A stretch of DNA of 64,000 bases from Dactylis glomerata (GCA_007115705.1 QXEO01000338.1:964993-1028992); one strand, 5' to 3'. Positions 1 through 11,047 are shown, counted from the first letter of the stretch. Translations and numbers: made by a program. Notes: generated by a model from the letters alone, not told the origin.

Positions 1-521
1 GCATAAAAATTATCAATAACAATATTATTGGGGAGCTCATGAATGGGGCATTTGAGCATTAGTAACTTCAATCTCCCCCACGCTTGGGCAATACTTTCTC
101 CATCATGAGGCCAAAAATTATATATCCGATTACGGTCTTTGTGAATTTCACTTGGAGGATAAAATTTGGAATAAAAGAGAGGTACAATATCCTCCCATGC
201 CATAGATGGACCATCCTGGAGTAGTCGATACCACTCCTCAGCTCTGCCTTTCAATGATAAAGAGAATAGCTTCTTCTTGACCTGGCTTGGTGAAATACCT
301 GCACACCTGAACAGCTCGCATAATTCATGTATAAATAGTAAATGATCACCTGGATGGACAGTTCCATCCCCTGTATAGCAGTTATCCATAACACGCCCAA
401 CAATTTTCATAGGTATCTTAAAAGGATCAACTTCAGCAGGTGGTGGCGGTTGTGGTTCCTCCACATGTGCAGCAGTGGTAGAAGTGTTCCCAAATAGGAA
501 ACCAAATGGAGAATTCTCCAT
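1..521 (-). CDS. Gag polyprotein, N-terminal part (partial at window edge)
   Basis: An open frame runs from an ATG at 521 to the window edge without a stop (173 codons). Residues from about 40 on match the retrotransposon gag domain. They include KIPMKIVGRVMDN and LKGRAEEWYRLL, and the same segments occur in the gag at 55897-58416. Gag would form the capsid of the retrotransposon particle. The ATG lies about 95 bp downstream of the primer-binding site, as expected for a gag start. The copy shows no lesion in the visible part, whereas the related gag at 55897-58416 carries a TAG. The rest lies to the left of the window. Confidence 0.8.
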   Translation of the reverse strand, partial: MENSPFGFLFGNTSTTAAHVEEPQPPPPAEVDPFKIPMKIVGRVMDNCYTGDGTVHPGDHLLFIHELCELFRCAGISPSQVKKKLFSLSLKGRAEEWYRLLQDGPSMAWEDIVPLFYSKFYPPSEIHKDRNRIYNFWPHDGESIAQAWGRLKLLMLKCPIHELPNNIVIDNFY

Positions 522-615
522 AGCAGAATAAAATAAAAACAAAAGACAAAAATAAAAAACAATAGTCACAGCGACGGTTACCTTTACCAAATCCACTCTT
601 CAATAGCGCTACACT

Positions 616-632
616 CCCCGGCAACGGCGCCA
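616..632 (-). other. Primer-binding site of the gypsy element
   Basis: On the minus strand this reads TGGCGCCGTTGCCGGGG, 11 bp inside the LTR. The element at 51521-59991 has the closely similar TGGCGCCATTGTTGGGG in the same place (58530-58546), which supports the assignment. I did not match it to a particular tRNA. Confidence 0.65.
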
Positions 633-643
633 GAAAATAGTCT

Positions 644-2153
644 TGATGACCCACAAGTATAGGGGGTGTATCATAGTACTTTCGATAAATAAGAGTGTCG
701 AACCCAACGAGGAGCAGAAGGTGTTGACAAGTGGTTTTGATCAAGGATTCACTGTAAATACTAGCAAACGGGTTTTCGGGGGTATTTGGTAATGCAAATA
801 AATAAAGTGCGAGTGAATAAAAGACAGTAGTAACAATTGCAGCAAGTGGCCCAATCCTTTCTTTAGCAAAGGACAAGCCGGATGTGTAACTTATAATAAC
901 CAAACGTTCTCGAGGACACACGGGGGTTTCTGTCAAGAGTTTTCGCTTCATACTGCTAAATAGTCTTTATTGGTTTGATAAGTGTTATGGGGGTGAACCT
1001 GTGCTAGCGCACTACCCTTACTAGTATAAATACACTCTTGTGATTATACCCCTTGCAAGCATCCGCAAATACAAGAAAGTAATTAAGATAAATCTAACCA
1101 CAGCCTTAAACTCTAAGATCCTACGCTCCCTGGTGCAATGGTTTCCCAACGGAGGTTTAGGTTTCGGTCACTCCAGCAACCCCACAATTGGTAGCCAAAT
1201 ACACAATGCATCTCACTAGGCCCATAAATGGTGAAGTATCATGTAGTCGACGTTCACATGAAACCACTAGTGAAATAGCACCACAACAATATCAAACCAT
1301 TAAATATTTCTCAACAATAATTCACTACTAACATCTTGACTTCTCCCATGTCCTCAAGAACTAAACAAACTACTCACAAGACATCATATGGATCATGATC
1401 AGAGGTGAAATAATGGTAAATAACAATCTGAACATAAACCTTAATTCAACGGTTCCACTCAATAGCATCAACTACAAGAGTAATCAACACTGGGAAAGTT
1501 TCCCCTAAGAATATAACAAGATCCAACTCAAGATGTTACAGCGGGATGGCGTGGTGATGGTGAAGATGAAGATGCTGGTGATGGAGATGATGATGATCCC
1601 GATGAAGTCCGGTGCGATGGTGATGACGATGGCGACGATCTCCCCTCTCCGAGAAGGAATTTCCCCGGCAGATTTCTGCCTGTCGAAGAGCTTTTCTCTC
1701 TCTCTAGTGTTTTCCGCCCCGCAGAGGCAGCTGTGTCTAACTCTGAGCCCCCCCCCCTTGACTTAGGTTTTCGGGGACGATGAAGTACACAAAGGGGCGA
1801 GAGCTGGTGTGGGCCAGGGCGCCCTCACACAGGGCTGGCGCAGCCAGGGGCCAGGCCGCGCCCCCTGTGCGTGAGGCTGCCCCCTGGCTCCTCTCGACTC
1901 TTCCTTCTGGCTTCCGGAGTCTGTTGGTAAAATATAATTTCCTGTAATTTTTCTGGAATTTTCCTGATCTTCAAAATATGGTCCCTTGATGGTCCTTTTT
2001 CCAGCAGAATCCTGACTCCGGCAGCAACTCCTCCAATGATCATCAACATGTAAAAACAGAGGGAATAACATAATTATCATCTCTAAATATGAAATATATC
2101 AATGAATAACAGTAAATTATTATACAAAATAGTGATGCAAAATGGACGTATCA
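644..2153 (-). repeat. 5' LTR of the gypsy element, about 1.5 kb
   Basis: The LTR begins TGATGACCC and ends GGACGTATCA on the plus strand, giving the TG...CA termini expected of an LTR. It lies 11 bp from the primer-binding site, and the right end abuts CACTA ORF2 coding sequence. Short ORFs inside it (for example near 1533-1766 and 1763-2080) are not conserved and are ignored. Confidence 0.8.
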
Positions 2154-3618
2154 GGGACCTCCGTGGAAGCCACGCTGCTTCTCCGCTGACTATTAAGATC
2201 CAATGCTGGATCTTTCTGCAGCCGAGATCCGTCTCCCTGGCTAAGTTGATGTATCATACTCTTCATGTCGGCTAATTCACGTTCTACCTTGTCGATCCGA
2301 TCTGCTTCTCGATCCTTCTTTCTCTTACGGCTTTTGTAACTCTACGGATCTTCCTGCTGAGAAAACCCTTCCTTCCATGGAACACCGGCGCCTTTGCCTC
2401 TTGTTCGTCCTGTGTGTTCTGCATTCCCGAGGGCGTGTGTCAGCTCATCGTTCTCTTGGTCGACACGGATCAATCCCGCTTGAGCATCCTCCATTGCCTT
2501 AACAAGTTTTCCTGTGGGAGTAAAGGTCTGTTTCCGATGAACACACTCCCCTGTTACCGGGTCTAACGATCCTCCATGTCCGTACCACCAGTGCTTGGCC
2601 CTTTCGGGCCATCCCTCTGTACCTAGAGTGATTCCTTTATTCCTCAGTTCATTCTCCATAGCTTTCCACCTAGGCACTGCACCCTTGTAGCCGCCTGGCC
2701 CCAAAATATGGTGATGTGCATTCTTGTCAGCATTTTTTTTATTTTTTACCGACATTTCCTTGGCTCTCTTAGAAGCCTTGAATGCCACAAATTCAGGCCA
2801 CTGTTGTCTCAACTTCTCGTATGCTCCTTCGAATACTGGAGTTTTCCCTTTCGCGATATACTTCGCGTATAACATTTTCTTGAAGCTCCGGAATGCTTCA
2901 CCCATCTTCTTCAGAGCGTACTCTTTGACTTTCCTCCTCCTTTCACGTCCACCTAGAATTTCATGACCATCATCATCCTTCTTGGAGTACTCCGGAGGTA
3001 GAATGAAATTTGCCATGAGCTTCCTCCAAAGGTCTTTCTTGGATCTTTTGTTTACAAAAGTAGCTCCAAGACGTGCCTTCTTTGGCTCCTGCCATTCTTG
3101 AATCGTGATCGGGATCATGTCCCTAACAATCACTCCGCATTGATTTATAAATTTTGTTGTGTGCTGTTTTGGCTCCAACGGTTTGCCATCTGGAGATACT
3201 AGATCGATGCTCAGCTTCTAATTTGCACTCAACTTTTGGCTCGGACCTTGTTTAGAATACGATTTGCTCGATCCGGAGGGCTGAAAAAAGAAAGAGTCGT
3301 TAATACATATATGCATATTCCCTTCGTATCACCAAAAGCTAAATCTATATGCCTCGCCATCGGCGTTTGTTTGCAATTGTCGTTCGGCATCGGTGTTTGT
3401 TTGCCCTTCATCATCAAACGTTTCTATCTCCATTCCGTCACCGGAAGGGTTAAGAAACGACGAAACATCTTCTTCAAGTTCAGCTTCTCTAGCACCTTCT
3501 CGGCCGGCTACTCTGGGGATTCTCGGTCACCACCTTCTTGATGCACATATATGGCATTCTCACGTATCATGCCATATAAGAATTCTTCAGGGTGGCTTGG
3601 GTCATTTTGACCGTCCAT
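2154..3618 (-). pseudogene. CACTA ORF2 (Transposase_24-type), truncated and broken
   Basis: The gene starts at an ATG at 3618 and resembles the intact ORF2 of CACTA-2 (17369-21171). Shared landmarks are the GMIREN motif in exon 1, the exon-2 start SGSS, the core FINQCGVIVRDMIPI, and YGHGG near the end of the domain. The family is the plant En/Spm-type Transposase_24 protein, which normally ends in a Ulp1-like protease. Lesions: a frame break in exon 1 near 3490, an in-frame TAG at 3218-3220 early in exon 2, another TAG at 2342-2344, and loss of everything beyond 2154 through the LTR insertion. The protease part is therefore absent here. It cannot encode a working protein. Confidence 0.85.
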
Positions 3619-3639
3619 GTTCTTCTAAAGACAGGTAAA

Positions 3640-4245
3640 ACAAGTTAGTGACACATATTTGATCAATAACCAAAAAAAGGGGCGTTGGCTCCCCCCATCG
3701 CGTCGGCGCTCGGCCAACGCCCCCTTTTAGTACACATATTTGATCAATAACCAAAAAAAAGGGGGCGTTGGCCGAGCGCCGACGCGGTGGGGGGAAGACC
3801 CCCTCACCGCGTCGGCGCCAGGCCAACGCCCCCTTTTAGTACACATATTTGATCAATAACCAAAAAAGGGGGCGTTGGCGAGCGCCGACGCGGTGGGGGG
3901 AAGACCCCCTCACCGCGTCGGCGCCAGGCCAACGCCCCCTTTTAGTACACATATTTGATCAATAACCAAAAAAAGGGGGCGTTGGCCGAGCACCGACGCG
4001 GTGGGGGGAAGACCCCCTCACCGCGTCGGCTCCCGGCCAACGCCCCCTTTTAGTACACATATTTGATCAATAACCAAAAAAAGGGGGGCGTTGGCCGAGC
4101 GCCGACACGGTGGGGGGAAGACCCTCTCACCGCGTCGGTGCCCGGCCAACGCCCCCTTTTAGTACACAAAAGGGGCGTTGGCCGGGCGCCAACGCGGTGA
4201 GGGAAGACCCCCTCACCGCATCGGCGCCCAGCCAACGCCCCCATA
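3640..4245. repeat. Tandem array of about 107-bp units, each a GC-rich hairpin
   Basis: Five to six units start with TTTTAGTACACATATTTGAT (at 3725, 3834, 3940 and 4048). Each contains an inverted repeat: GGGGGCGTTGGC... CGCCGACGCGGTG followed by its complement CACCGCGTCGGCG...GCCAACGCCCCC, around a GGGGGAAGACCCCCT loop. The array lies just upstream of exon 1 of the ORF2 pseudogene. ORFs called across it (3602-3826, 4050-4250) are products of the repeat. Confidence 0.9.
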
Positions 4246-4399
4246 TGCATTTAAACTAAATAAATTGCTAACTAAATAAAGTCCTAAACTAACAAAATAT
4301 GCTAACTAAATAAATTCCTACACTAACAAAATATGCTAACTAATTAAATTCCTAAACTAACAAAATATGCCAACTAAATAAATTCCTAAAATAAAAACA

Positions 4400-4700
4400 T
4401 TTCTAAGTGTCACCGGAGTGAACTCTGGTGACCATATCGGAGCCGTACCGGCGGTTGGAATCGGGTGCGGGTGTCGGCGTGGGCGGCGGCATGGAGGAGG
4501 CCTGGGCGCGGCGGCGGCGGCGAGGAGGCTCAGGCGCGGCGGCGGCGTGGAAGGAGGCTCGGGCGCGGCGGCGGCGATGACGGTGAGGAGGCTCTCGGGC
4601 GCGGCGGCGGCGTGGAGGAGGCTCGGGCGCGGCGGCTACGGCGACAGCGACAAGGCGACGACAACGAATGGCGGTGCGGGCGCAGGCGGCGTGACCTCGG
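4400..4700. repeat. GC-rich imperfect minisatellite
   Basis: Roughly 30-60 bp units containing GAGGAGGCTCGGGCGCGGCGG are repeated with indels. Several frames stay open only because the sequence is GC-rich and repetitive (4418-4819 and 4465-4710). I see no conserved protein. It may be the 5' untranslated region of CACTA-1 ORF2, because a minus-strand TATA box lies just upstream. Confidence 0.55.
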
Positions 4701-4784
4701 TTCCGCCTAAGCTTTCACTATATTGGGCGTGCCTCCTTCTTCTTCTCTGGATCGAGAGTAGAGAAGGACGGGGGCGGCGCGGGC

Positions 4785-4791
4785 TTTTATA
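4785..4791 (-). promoter_or_regulatory. TATA box, minus strand
   Basis: TATAAAA in a GC-rich setting, read on the minus strand, points toward the ORF2 pseudogene at 3618. It is a plausible core promoter for CACTA-1 ORF2, with the minisatellite and hairpin array as leader or first intron. Assignment rests on sequence and position only. Confidence 0.45.
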
Positions 4792-4802
4792 CCCCGGGAC
4801 CA

Positions 4803-4875
4803 TTAGTCCCGGTTGGTAATACGAACCGGGACTAAATACCCTGTAGTCCCGGTTCGTATTACCAACCGGGACTAA
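4803..4875. repeat. Perfect 32-bp inverted repeat of CACTA motif, 9-bp loop
   Basis: Arms 4803-4834 and 4844-4875 are exact reverse complements, each holding AGTCCCGG and CCGGGACT. More copies follow at 4885-5000. These are the subterminal-type motifs of this CACTA family, here in an internal position between TNP2 and ORF2. Confidence 0.9.
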
Positions 4876-4999
4876 AGGGGGACCTTTAGTCTCGGTTGGT
4901 AAGGAGGCCCGGGACTAAAGGCCCATTTTTGGGCGGTTTCCAAAGATTGCGCGCGCAGGGACCTTTAGTCCCGGGCCGTTGCACCGACCGGGACTAAAG

Positions 5000-5400
5000 G
5001 TTGTTTTGAATAAACTTAACAAATTGCATTTCATAACTTGACTGAATATTCGAATTAAATTTCTTAGAAATCTACAACTGCAAATCGAGTGATACAAAAT
5101 CCTACAAATCACAAATTTAAATATCTATCAAATGCCACTGTTCCCATATTTGTATGATAATCCAATAATTTTACATAATTAAAATACTCCAAATATGCTT
5201 ATAGAAACTTTGAAAATTCATATCTAAAGATTTACAAATCTAAATTTAGTGAAAGGAATTGTATTAAAACTATATTGATTAATATTCTTTTTGCATATTT
5301 TAGAATCTCATAAAACTTTGAATATGAAAAGTGTTTAAAATTGATTAACTAATTCAAAACCATTTTCTATTTTCAAAACCAGAAGATTATAATAAGTTTG
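5000..5400. other. AT-rich CACTA-1 spacer, no gene seen
   Basis: AT-rich sequence between the internal CACTA repeats and the 142-bp duplication. All frames are short. A closely similar AT-rich stretch lies in CACTA-2 around 14800-14980 in opposite orientation, including the segment AAAACAGAAAATGGTTTTGG, consistent with a shared CACTA backbone. Confidence 0.6.
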
Positions 5401-5428
5401 AGATTTCCCAACCCCTTACCCAACACTA

Positions 5429-5764
5429 TTAGAGGAGATGGAGTCTTTCACGGGCTTGCAGGGAAAATTTTCCGAGGCGGAGCTTCCGAAGATGCCGTAG
5501 GGCGTGAGCACCAACGACATCTTCGAGAAGCTCCGTCACGGTAGATTTCCTAACCCTTTCCCCAACACTGTTAGAGGAGATGGAGTCTTTCACGGGCTTG
5601 CTGGGAAATTTTTCCGAGGTGGATCTTCCGAAGATGCCGTAGGACATGAGCACCAACGACATCTTCGAGAAGCTCCGCCACAGTAGATTTCCCAACCCTT
5701 TCCTCCATCCATAGGGATGAAACTCTCCCTGCCTTCTAGGTTGGCTTGTTGAGCTGCTTGCCAT
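5429..5764 (-). CDS. Small ORF in CACTA-1 spanning a 142-bp tandem duplication
   Basis: A 111-codon frame starts at an ATG at 5764. A TATA-like CTATAAAAG lies at 5780-5788, so close that transcription might start inside the frame. The DNA is a tandem duplication of 142 bp (landmark TTAGAGGAG at 5429 and 5571, GTAGATTTCC at 5541 and 5683). Since 142 is not a multiple of three, the two copies are read in different frames and give unrelated peptides. That argues against selection on this exact protein. No domain is recognised. It may be cargo decayed after capture, or a non-coding transcript. Confidence 0.3.
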   Translation of the reverse strand: MASSSTSQPRRQGEFHPYGWRKGLGNLLWRSFSKMSLVLMSYGIFGRSTSEKFPSKPVKDSISSNSVGERVRKSTVTELLEDVVGAHALRHLRKLRLGKFSLQARERLHLL

Positions 5765-5889
5765 GGCGTATCGATGCTCCTTTTATAGACACGGCGCCGC
5801 TTCTACTTTGTCTTGTTCCTCCGACAAGGGCGTCGTTCGCTACATGCCTTATCTCATCGAGCAGTGCATCCACTCACGCGTCCTTATCC

Positions 5890-6035
5890 TGCCGACAGTT
5901 TTAGTCTCGGTTGCACCCACCAGCCGGGACTAAAGGTTACCCACACGTTCTTATCCCACCGACAGTTTTGTAATATGACACAAAAACTACCTTTAGTCCC
6001 GGTTGTACCCACCAGCCGAGACTAAAGTTTTGTTA
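5890..6035. repeat. Internal CACTA motif pairs
   Basis: Two inverted pairs of the type AGTCTCGGTTGCACCC...GCCGGGACTAAAGG. The segment with its flank (CTTATCCCACCGACAG) matches 13865-13950 in CACTA-2 in reverse complement, fitting the opposite orientations of the two elements and their common ancestry. Confidence 0.75.
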
Positions 6036-6123
6036 ACTTATTCTAACTTATCAAAATATTATTAACTTATTAGAACAATACATTACATAAAATGTTTAAT
6101 ACATGATTACACATGATTACACA

Positions 6124-9100
6124 TCATTTCTTCGCTCCACTCCCACCTTTAGTCCCTTGCTTACGATTGTGGCGTAACCATGGAGAATCTTCATCATTTA
6201 ACTTGAGGCTTGTGTCAGTGTTCACTCTGAATGGCAGAATTTCACCAAACTGATTATAATCTTGTGACATGTCTGTCTTGTCCTCCACTCCCACGATGGC
6301 TCTTTTCCCTGAAAGAACTACGTGGCGCTTTGGTTCATCACATGATGTATTCGCTTTGGTTCTTTTTCTTGGTTTGCTAGTCATGTCCTTCACATAGAAA
6401 ATCTGAGCCACATCTTTGGCTTGGACGAATGGTTCATCAAGGTACCCTAGATTATTGAGATCCACCGTTGTCATTCCGTACTGCTCGTCCAACTTTACCC
6501 CGCCTCCTGTCATCTTCACCCATTTGCACCGAAACAAAGGAACCTTAAAGTTAGGTCCATAATCAAGCTCCCATATCTCTTCTATGTAACCATAATATGT
6601 GTCCGTTTGCCCTTTGCCGGTTACTGCATCAAAGCGGACACCACTATTTTGGTTGGTGCTCTTTTTATCTTGGGCGACCGTGTAAAATGTATTCGCATTT
6701 ATCTCGTACCCTTGGAAAGTCAATATAGTCGAAGATGGTAATTTGGCCAGCAAGTACAGCTGCTCTTCAACAACATCGTCATTCATGAGACGTCTTTGCA
6801 ACCAAACGCCGAAAGTCGCCATGTGGAGCTGTAAAACAAAGGACTCAGACTGCCCTGGGTTTGCTTGGCGTACAATATTCTTGTATTCCTCACTGTACGG
6901 AGCCACCAAGAGGGAATTTTGTAGAACTGTGTAGTATGCTTGAGTCAAAGAATGACCATCCCTACATATCATTGGTTTCTTTCCGATCGTGCCTTTTCCA
7001 CTCAGTCTCCCCTCATGACGCGATTGAGGAAGACCATTCGGCTTAAGGTCGGGAACAAAGTCAGCACAAAACTCAATGACCTCCTCTGTTCCATATCCCT
7101 TGACGATGCTTCCTTTTGGCCTAGCACGGTTACGAACATATTTCTTTAAGACTCCCATGAACCTCTCAAAGGGGAACATATTGTGTAGAAATACAGGGCC
7201 GAGAATGGAAATCTCTTCGACTAGGTGAACGAGGAGGTGCGTCATAATATTGAAGAACGATGGTGGGAATACCAGCTCGAAGCTGACAAGACATTGGGCC
7301 ACATCATTCTGTAACCGTGGTAGATCTTCTGGATTGATTACCTTCTGAGATATTGCATTGAGGAATGCACATAGCTTCACAATTGCTAGTCGAACATTTT
7401 CCGGTAGAAGCCCCCTCAATGCAACTGGAAGCAATTGCGTCATAATCACGTGGCAGTCATGAGACTTTAGGTTTTGGAACTTTTTCTCTGCCATATTTAT
7501 TATTCCCTTTATATTCGATGAGAATCCAGCCGGGACCTTGATACTGTTCAGGCATTCAAAAAAGATGATCTTCTCTTCTTTAGTAAGAGCATAGCTGGCG
7601 CGACCTTGAAACAGTTTTGGATGTCGGTCTTCTGGGTCTTTCACACGTTGCAGGTCCTGTCGAGCTTCCTTTGTATCTTTTGTCTTACCATACACACCCA
7701 AGAAGCCTAGCAGGTTCACGCAAAGATTCTTCGTCACATGCATCACGTCGATTGCAGAGCGGACTTCTAGGAATTTCCAATACTCAAGCTCCCAAAATAT
7801 AGATTTCTTCTTCCACATGGGTGCGTGTCCGTCTGCGTCATGCGGAACAGATTGTCCGCCAGGACCCTTTCCAAAGATTACTTCTATATCTTTGACCATA
7901 TCGAATACATCATCACCAGTATGTTCCTTAGGCTTGTCCCGGTGATCTGCCTTACCGTTGAAATGCTTGCCTTTTTTTCTTACGGCATGAGTTTTCCTAA
8001 GAAATCGACGGTGCGATAGGTACACATTCTTCTTATAATTAGCTAAATATATACTTTCAGTCTCTTGTAAACAGTGCATGCATGACTTGTATCCCTTGTT
8101 TGTCTGTCCTGAAATGTTATTAAGAGCAGGCCAATCATTGATGGTAACAAACAGCAACGCTCGTAAGTCAAATTCCTCTTGTTTGTGCTCATCCCACACA
8201 CGTACACCTGGTTTGGACCACAGCTATAAAAGTTCATCAACTAATGGCCTTAGGTACACATCAATATCGTTGCCGGGTTGGTTCCGACCTTGGATGAGCA
8301 CTGGCATCATAATGAACTTCCGCTTCATGCACAACCAAGGAGGAAGGTTATAGATGCATAGAGTCACGGGCCAGGTGCTATGACTGGAGCTCTGCTCCCC
8401 AAAAGGATTGAAGCCATCTGTACTTAGACCAAACCGTATGTTCCTTGCGTCACCTGCAAAATCTTTAAACTTATTGTCGATCTTTCTCCATTGAGACCCA
8501 TCAGCGGGGTGTCTCAACATCCCGTCTGACAAACGGTCCTCTTTGTGCCATCGCAATAACTTGGCATGCTCTTTGCACCGAAACAAACGTTTCAACCGTG
8601 GTACTATAGGAGCATACCACATCACCTTGGCAGGAACCCTCTTCCTGGGGGGCTCGCCCTCAACATCACCAGAGTCATCTCCTCTGATCTTATACCGCAA
8701 TGCAGTGCATATCGGGCATTCAGTCAAATTCTCGTAGTCACCACGATAGATGATGCAGTCATTAGGACATGCATGTATCTTCTGAACCTCTAAACCTAGA
8801 GGGCAGACAATCTTCTTGGCTTCGTACGTACTGGTGGCAATTCTTTATCCTTTGGAAGCATATTCCTCATCATTTTCAGCAACTTTTCAAATCCGGAGTC
8901 AGATAGACCTTCCTCTGCCTTCCATTTCAGCAATTCAAGTGTGCTACCCAGCTTTTTCAGACCATTTTGGCAGTTTGGGTATAAGGACTTTTTGTGATCC
9001 TCTAACATGCGATCCAACTTTTCCCTCTCCTTATTAGTTTCGCATTCTCTCCGTGCATCAGCAATGGTCCGACCGAGATCATCAGGGGGCTCATCATATG

Positions 9101-9467
9101 TGTCTCCTTCAGCTTCCCCTTCAGCTCCCCCTTCAGCTCCCCCTTCAGCTTCTCCCATGAAAGTATCACCATATTCAGGGAACCCAGGATAGTTGTCATC
9201 ATCCTCTTCTTCATTGTCTTCCATTGTAACACCTCTTTCTCCGTGCTTGGTCCAACAATTGTAGCTGGGCATGAAATCGTGCTGAAGCAGGTGCACATGA
9301 AGGGTTCTTGAGGAAGAGTAATTCTTCTGATTCTTACACACACTACATGGACAGACAACAAAACCATTCCGCTTGTTCGCATCAGCCACACGGAGGAAAT
9401 CCTGCAAGCCCTTAATGAACTCGCATGAGACTCGGCTATCGTACATCCATTGCCGGTTCATCTGCAT
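6124..9467 (-). pseudogene. CACTA transposase TNP2
   Basis: This gene would cut and paste CACTA elements by binding their ends. In the minus direction: a transposase-associated domain (RQWMYDSRVS... CPCSVC... HGE, 9460-9230), an acidic linker rich in GGAEGE, the tnp2/Transposase_21 core (from about 8800; VWDEHKQEEFDLRALLF near 8200), a DUF4218-type domain (7500-7080) and a DUF4216-type domain (6640-6380), ending with TGA at 6124. Two lesions interrupt it: a frameshift near 8835, where the frame changes before the conserved cysteine-rich HACPNDC segment, and an in-frame TAG at 8224-8226 (LLQ to LL-stop). The start is uncertain. ATG 9467 is open, but ATG 9461 directly follows an AATGCAG that looks like a splice acceptor, so an upstream exon is possible. 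Confidence 0.9.
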
Positions 9468-10130
9468 TATTATGTAAGTATATCATAAACCAAATTAATA
9501 CAAGGAATGAACTCACATTGCATATAAATCATATATACTCCCACATTACTCTAACGTTACTCCACAAATCGCTCTATTTTCTTGAGCATAAAAAGAGCTA
9601 TATATGTGCATGCATGGAAATCAATCAAGAAAATGCCTCATACTTACAAGTTATTATTGCAAACAAATCCTACTCAAAAATTATTATTGTAAATCACATA
9701 AGCTCACAATTACTCCCACATTACTTTCTAACATTAATTACTCCACAAATCCCTCTATTTTTTTGAGTATAAAAAGAGCTATATATGTTCATGACAAATT
9801 TCTACTCCATACTCATTTTGGTCAACATACAAGTACACCACCTCTACACATGTGCAAACTAAGGAATTAATTTAAGCTCAAATGCTATATAAATCAAATA
9901 AACTCCCATAATTACTCCTAAATTAAAGCCACAAATCTCACCACATCTAGAGCATTATATGAGCTAAATTAGCAATTAAAGATGAGAGAGTGAAGTTGCT
10001 AACCTTTTAAACCAATTAGATAGATGAAATAACTCAAAATCTTGGATAATTTTGATTAAAAAATCGGGCATGACCTCCCCACTCAAGCCAAGCTTCCGAC
10101 CACCATTAGTGTACTGGCAGGCTCGGGGGA
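9468..10130. other. AT-rich 5' region of CACTA-1, no gene seen
   Basis: AT-rich leader or intron between the element's 5' subterminal repeats and the TNP2 exon. An approximately 80-bp segment ending in GAGCATAAAAAGAGCTATAT (near 9535-9610) recurs at about 9713-9795. No coding frame of note. Confidence 0.6.
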
Positions 10131-10149
10131 AGAGAAGCTCCATTTTGCA

Positions 10150-10440
10150 GGCGACGGCCTTTAGTCCCGGTCCGTGTTAAAGACCGGGATTAAAGGTCGC
10201 CCTTGAGTCCCAGTCGTTAACATGGTCCGGGACTAAAGGCCGCCACCAGTGGGGTTCCCGCCCGCCACACCTTTAGAATCGGTCCGTGTTAACGACCGAC
10301 ACTAAAGGTCCATTACGAACCGGGACTAGGTACTGGTCGTACCCCCAGCGGCACGAACCGGGACTAATGCCCCCTTTAGTCCCGGCCCAAATAGTTTGGG
10401 GACTAAAGGTGGCGGATAGAAGCCTCTTTTTCCACTAGCG
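10150..10440. repeat. 5' subterminal repeats and terminus of CACTA-1
   Basis: At least eight AGTCCCGG/CCGGGACT motifs in inverted pairs, ending in CTCTTTTTCCACTAGCG at 10440. The end differs from the canonical CACTAGTG terminus by the last bases, so this end is probably no longer competent for transposition. Confidence 0.85.
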
Positions 10441-10710
10441 AGAAGAAAAGTGGTGCGCCCTGCGCCTCCTTATATAGGTGTTTATATGGAAGGTTTTACT
10501 TGGTTTGTTTCCCGGAAAAGGTTCTGGATTTCCCTGTAGGATCGTACATGGTAAGTTTCTGTACAAAATTTACGTGGTAGAATTTGTACTGAACTAATGT
10601 ACATATTTTTCTTCCAAATTCTGCAACTCAAGTTAAATAAAAACTTGGCAGCTACGGTACCAAACCCTGACTACTTGTGCCTTACGTAATTGACTCGGAT
10701 GCCTTTCCTT
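10441..10710. repeat. F-box promoter segment, direct repeat copy a
   Basis: About 270 bp closely similar to 11107-11343 (copy b), and in part to 26975-27083 upstream of F-box paralogue 3. Shared landmarks are CTTATATGG-type TATA sequence, GGAAAAGGTTCTGGATTTCC, GGTAGAATTTGTACTGAACT and GACTCGGATGCCTTTCC. CACTA-1 is inserted at its left edge. Confidence 0.85.
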
Positions 10711-11047
10711 TCCCTGTATAGCGGAGCAAGAGACCGCTGCAGTGATCTATGATCTTTCTGTAGCCGTCGTCGTTGTCGGGCAGGAAGTTTAGGTTGCCGT
10801 AGTCGATGCCGGGGTGCTGCGTGGACGGCCGGCCGAGGAAGTACGGGCGCGGGCAGCTGGTGCAGTTGGCGAAGATGCCTTCCACGGAGTGCGGGAGGTC
10901 CTCGGCCCGGAGCCGCAGCAGCCGGCGGCGGTCCACGAGGGTGCACCACGACCTGCGAACGCAGCGGGACACGGCGAGGTCCCGCGGCGAGAGGCGGCGG
11001 AGGATGCTGGCGAGGACGTCGAGTGGCAGCGCTTCCGTGTGATCCAT
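10682..11047 (-). pseudogene. F-box protein N-terminal fragment (minus strand)
   Basis: From an ATG at 11047 the frame encodes an F-box domain at residues 7-45 (LPLDVLASILRRLSPRDL... CRSW-like motif). It continues in the style of a grass F-box protein (GIDYGNLNFLPDN, CSGLLL) and stops at 10682, about 121 residues in all. F-box proteins are substrate receptors of SCF ubiquitin ligases and are normally 350-450 residues, so most of the C-terminal part is missing. The last ten or so codons (KASESIT) are read from the duplicated promoter segment 10441-10710, so the tail is chimeric. It belongs to a different subfamily from the three plus-strand copies. It lies head-to-head with paralogue 1, their ATGs about 400 bp apart. 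Confidence 0.75.

Larger units (their letters stand above)
1..2153 (-). mobile_element. Gypsy LTR retrotransposon, 5' part (runs off the window)
   Basis: Read on the minus strand this is an LTR (2153 down to 644), a primer-binding site and an open gag. The pol or 3' part lies left of the window. The gag is homologous to that of the complete element at 51521-59991, so both belong to related, probably gag-only families. It interrupts the ORF2 pseudogene of CACTA-1, whose sequence stops exactly at 2154. The target duplication cannot be checked because the other end is outside the window. Confidence 0.85.
2154..10440 (-). mobile_element. CACTA DNA transposon 1 (CACTA-1), 5' end at 10440, 3' end outside window
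   Basis: In the minus direction the element holds a degenerate CACTA terminus (read inward CGCTAGTGGAAAAAGAGGC, with the first bases changed from CACTA), subterminal repeats built on AGTCCCGG, a TNP2 transposase pseudogene, a spacer with tandem repeats, and an ORF2 pseudogene. ORF2 is cut at 2154 by the gypsy element, and the 3' terminus lies beyond the window. Gene order TNP2 then ORF2 on one strand is usual for plant CACTA elements. The right flank (10441 on) is the duplicated F-box promoter segment. Confidence 0.85.

Noticed and set aside
3640..4245. CRISPR-like direct repeats
   Set aside because: Units are contiguous hairpins without unique spacers, in a plant transposon.
4418..4819. 133-codon GC-rich frame rich in Gly/Ala/Arg
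   Set aside because: It lies across an imperfect minisatellite, other frames are open too, and no domain is visible.
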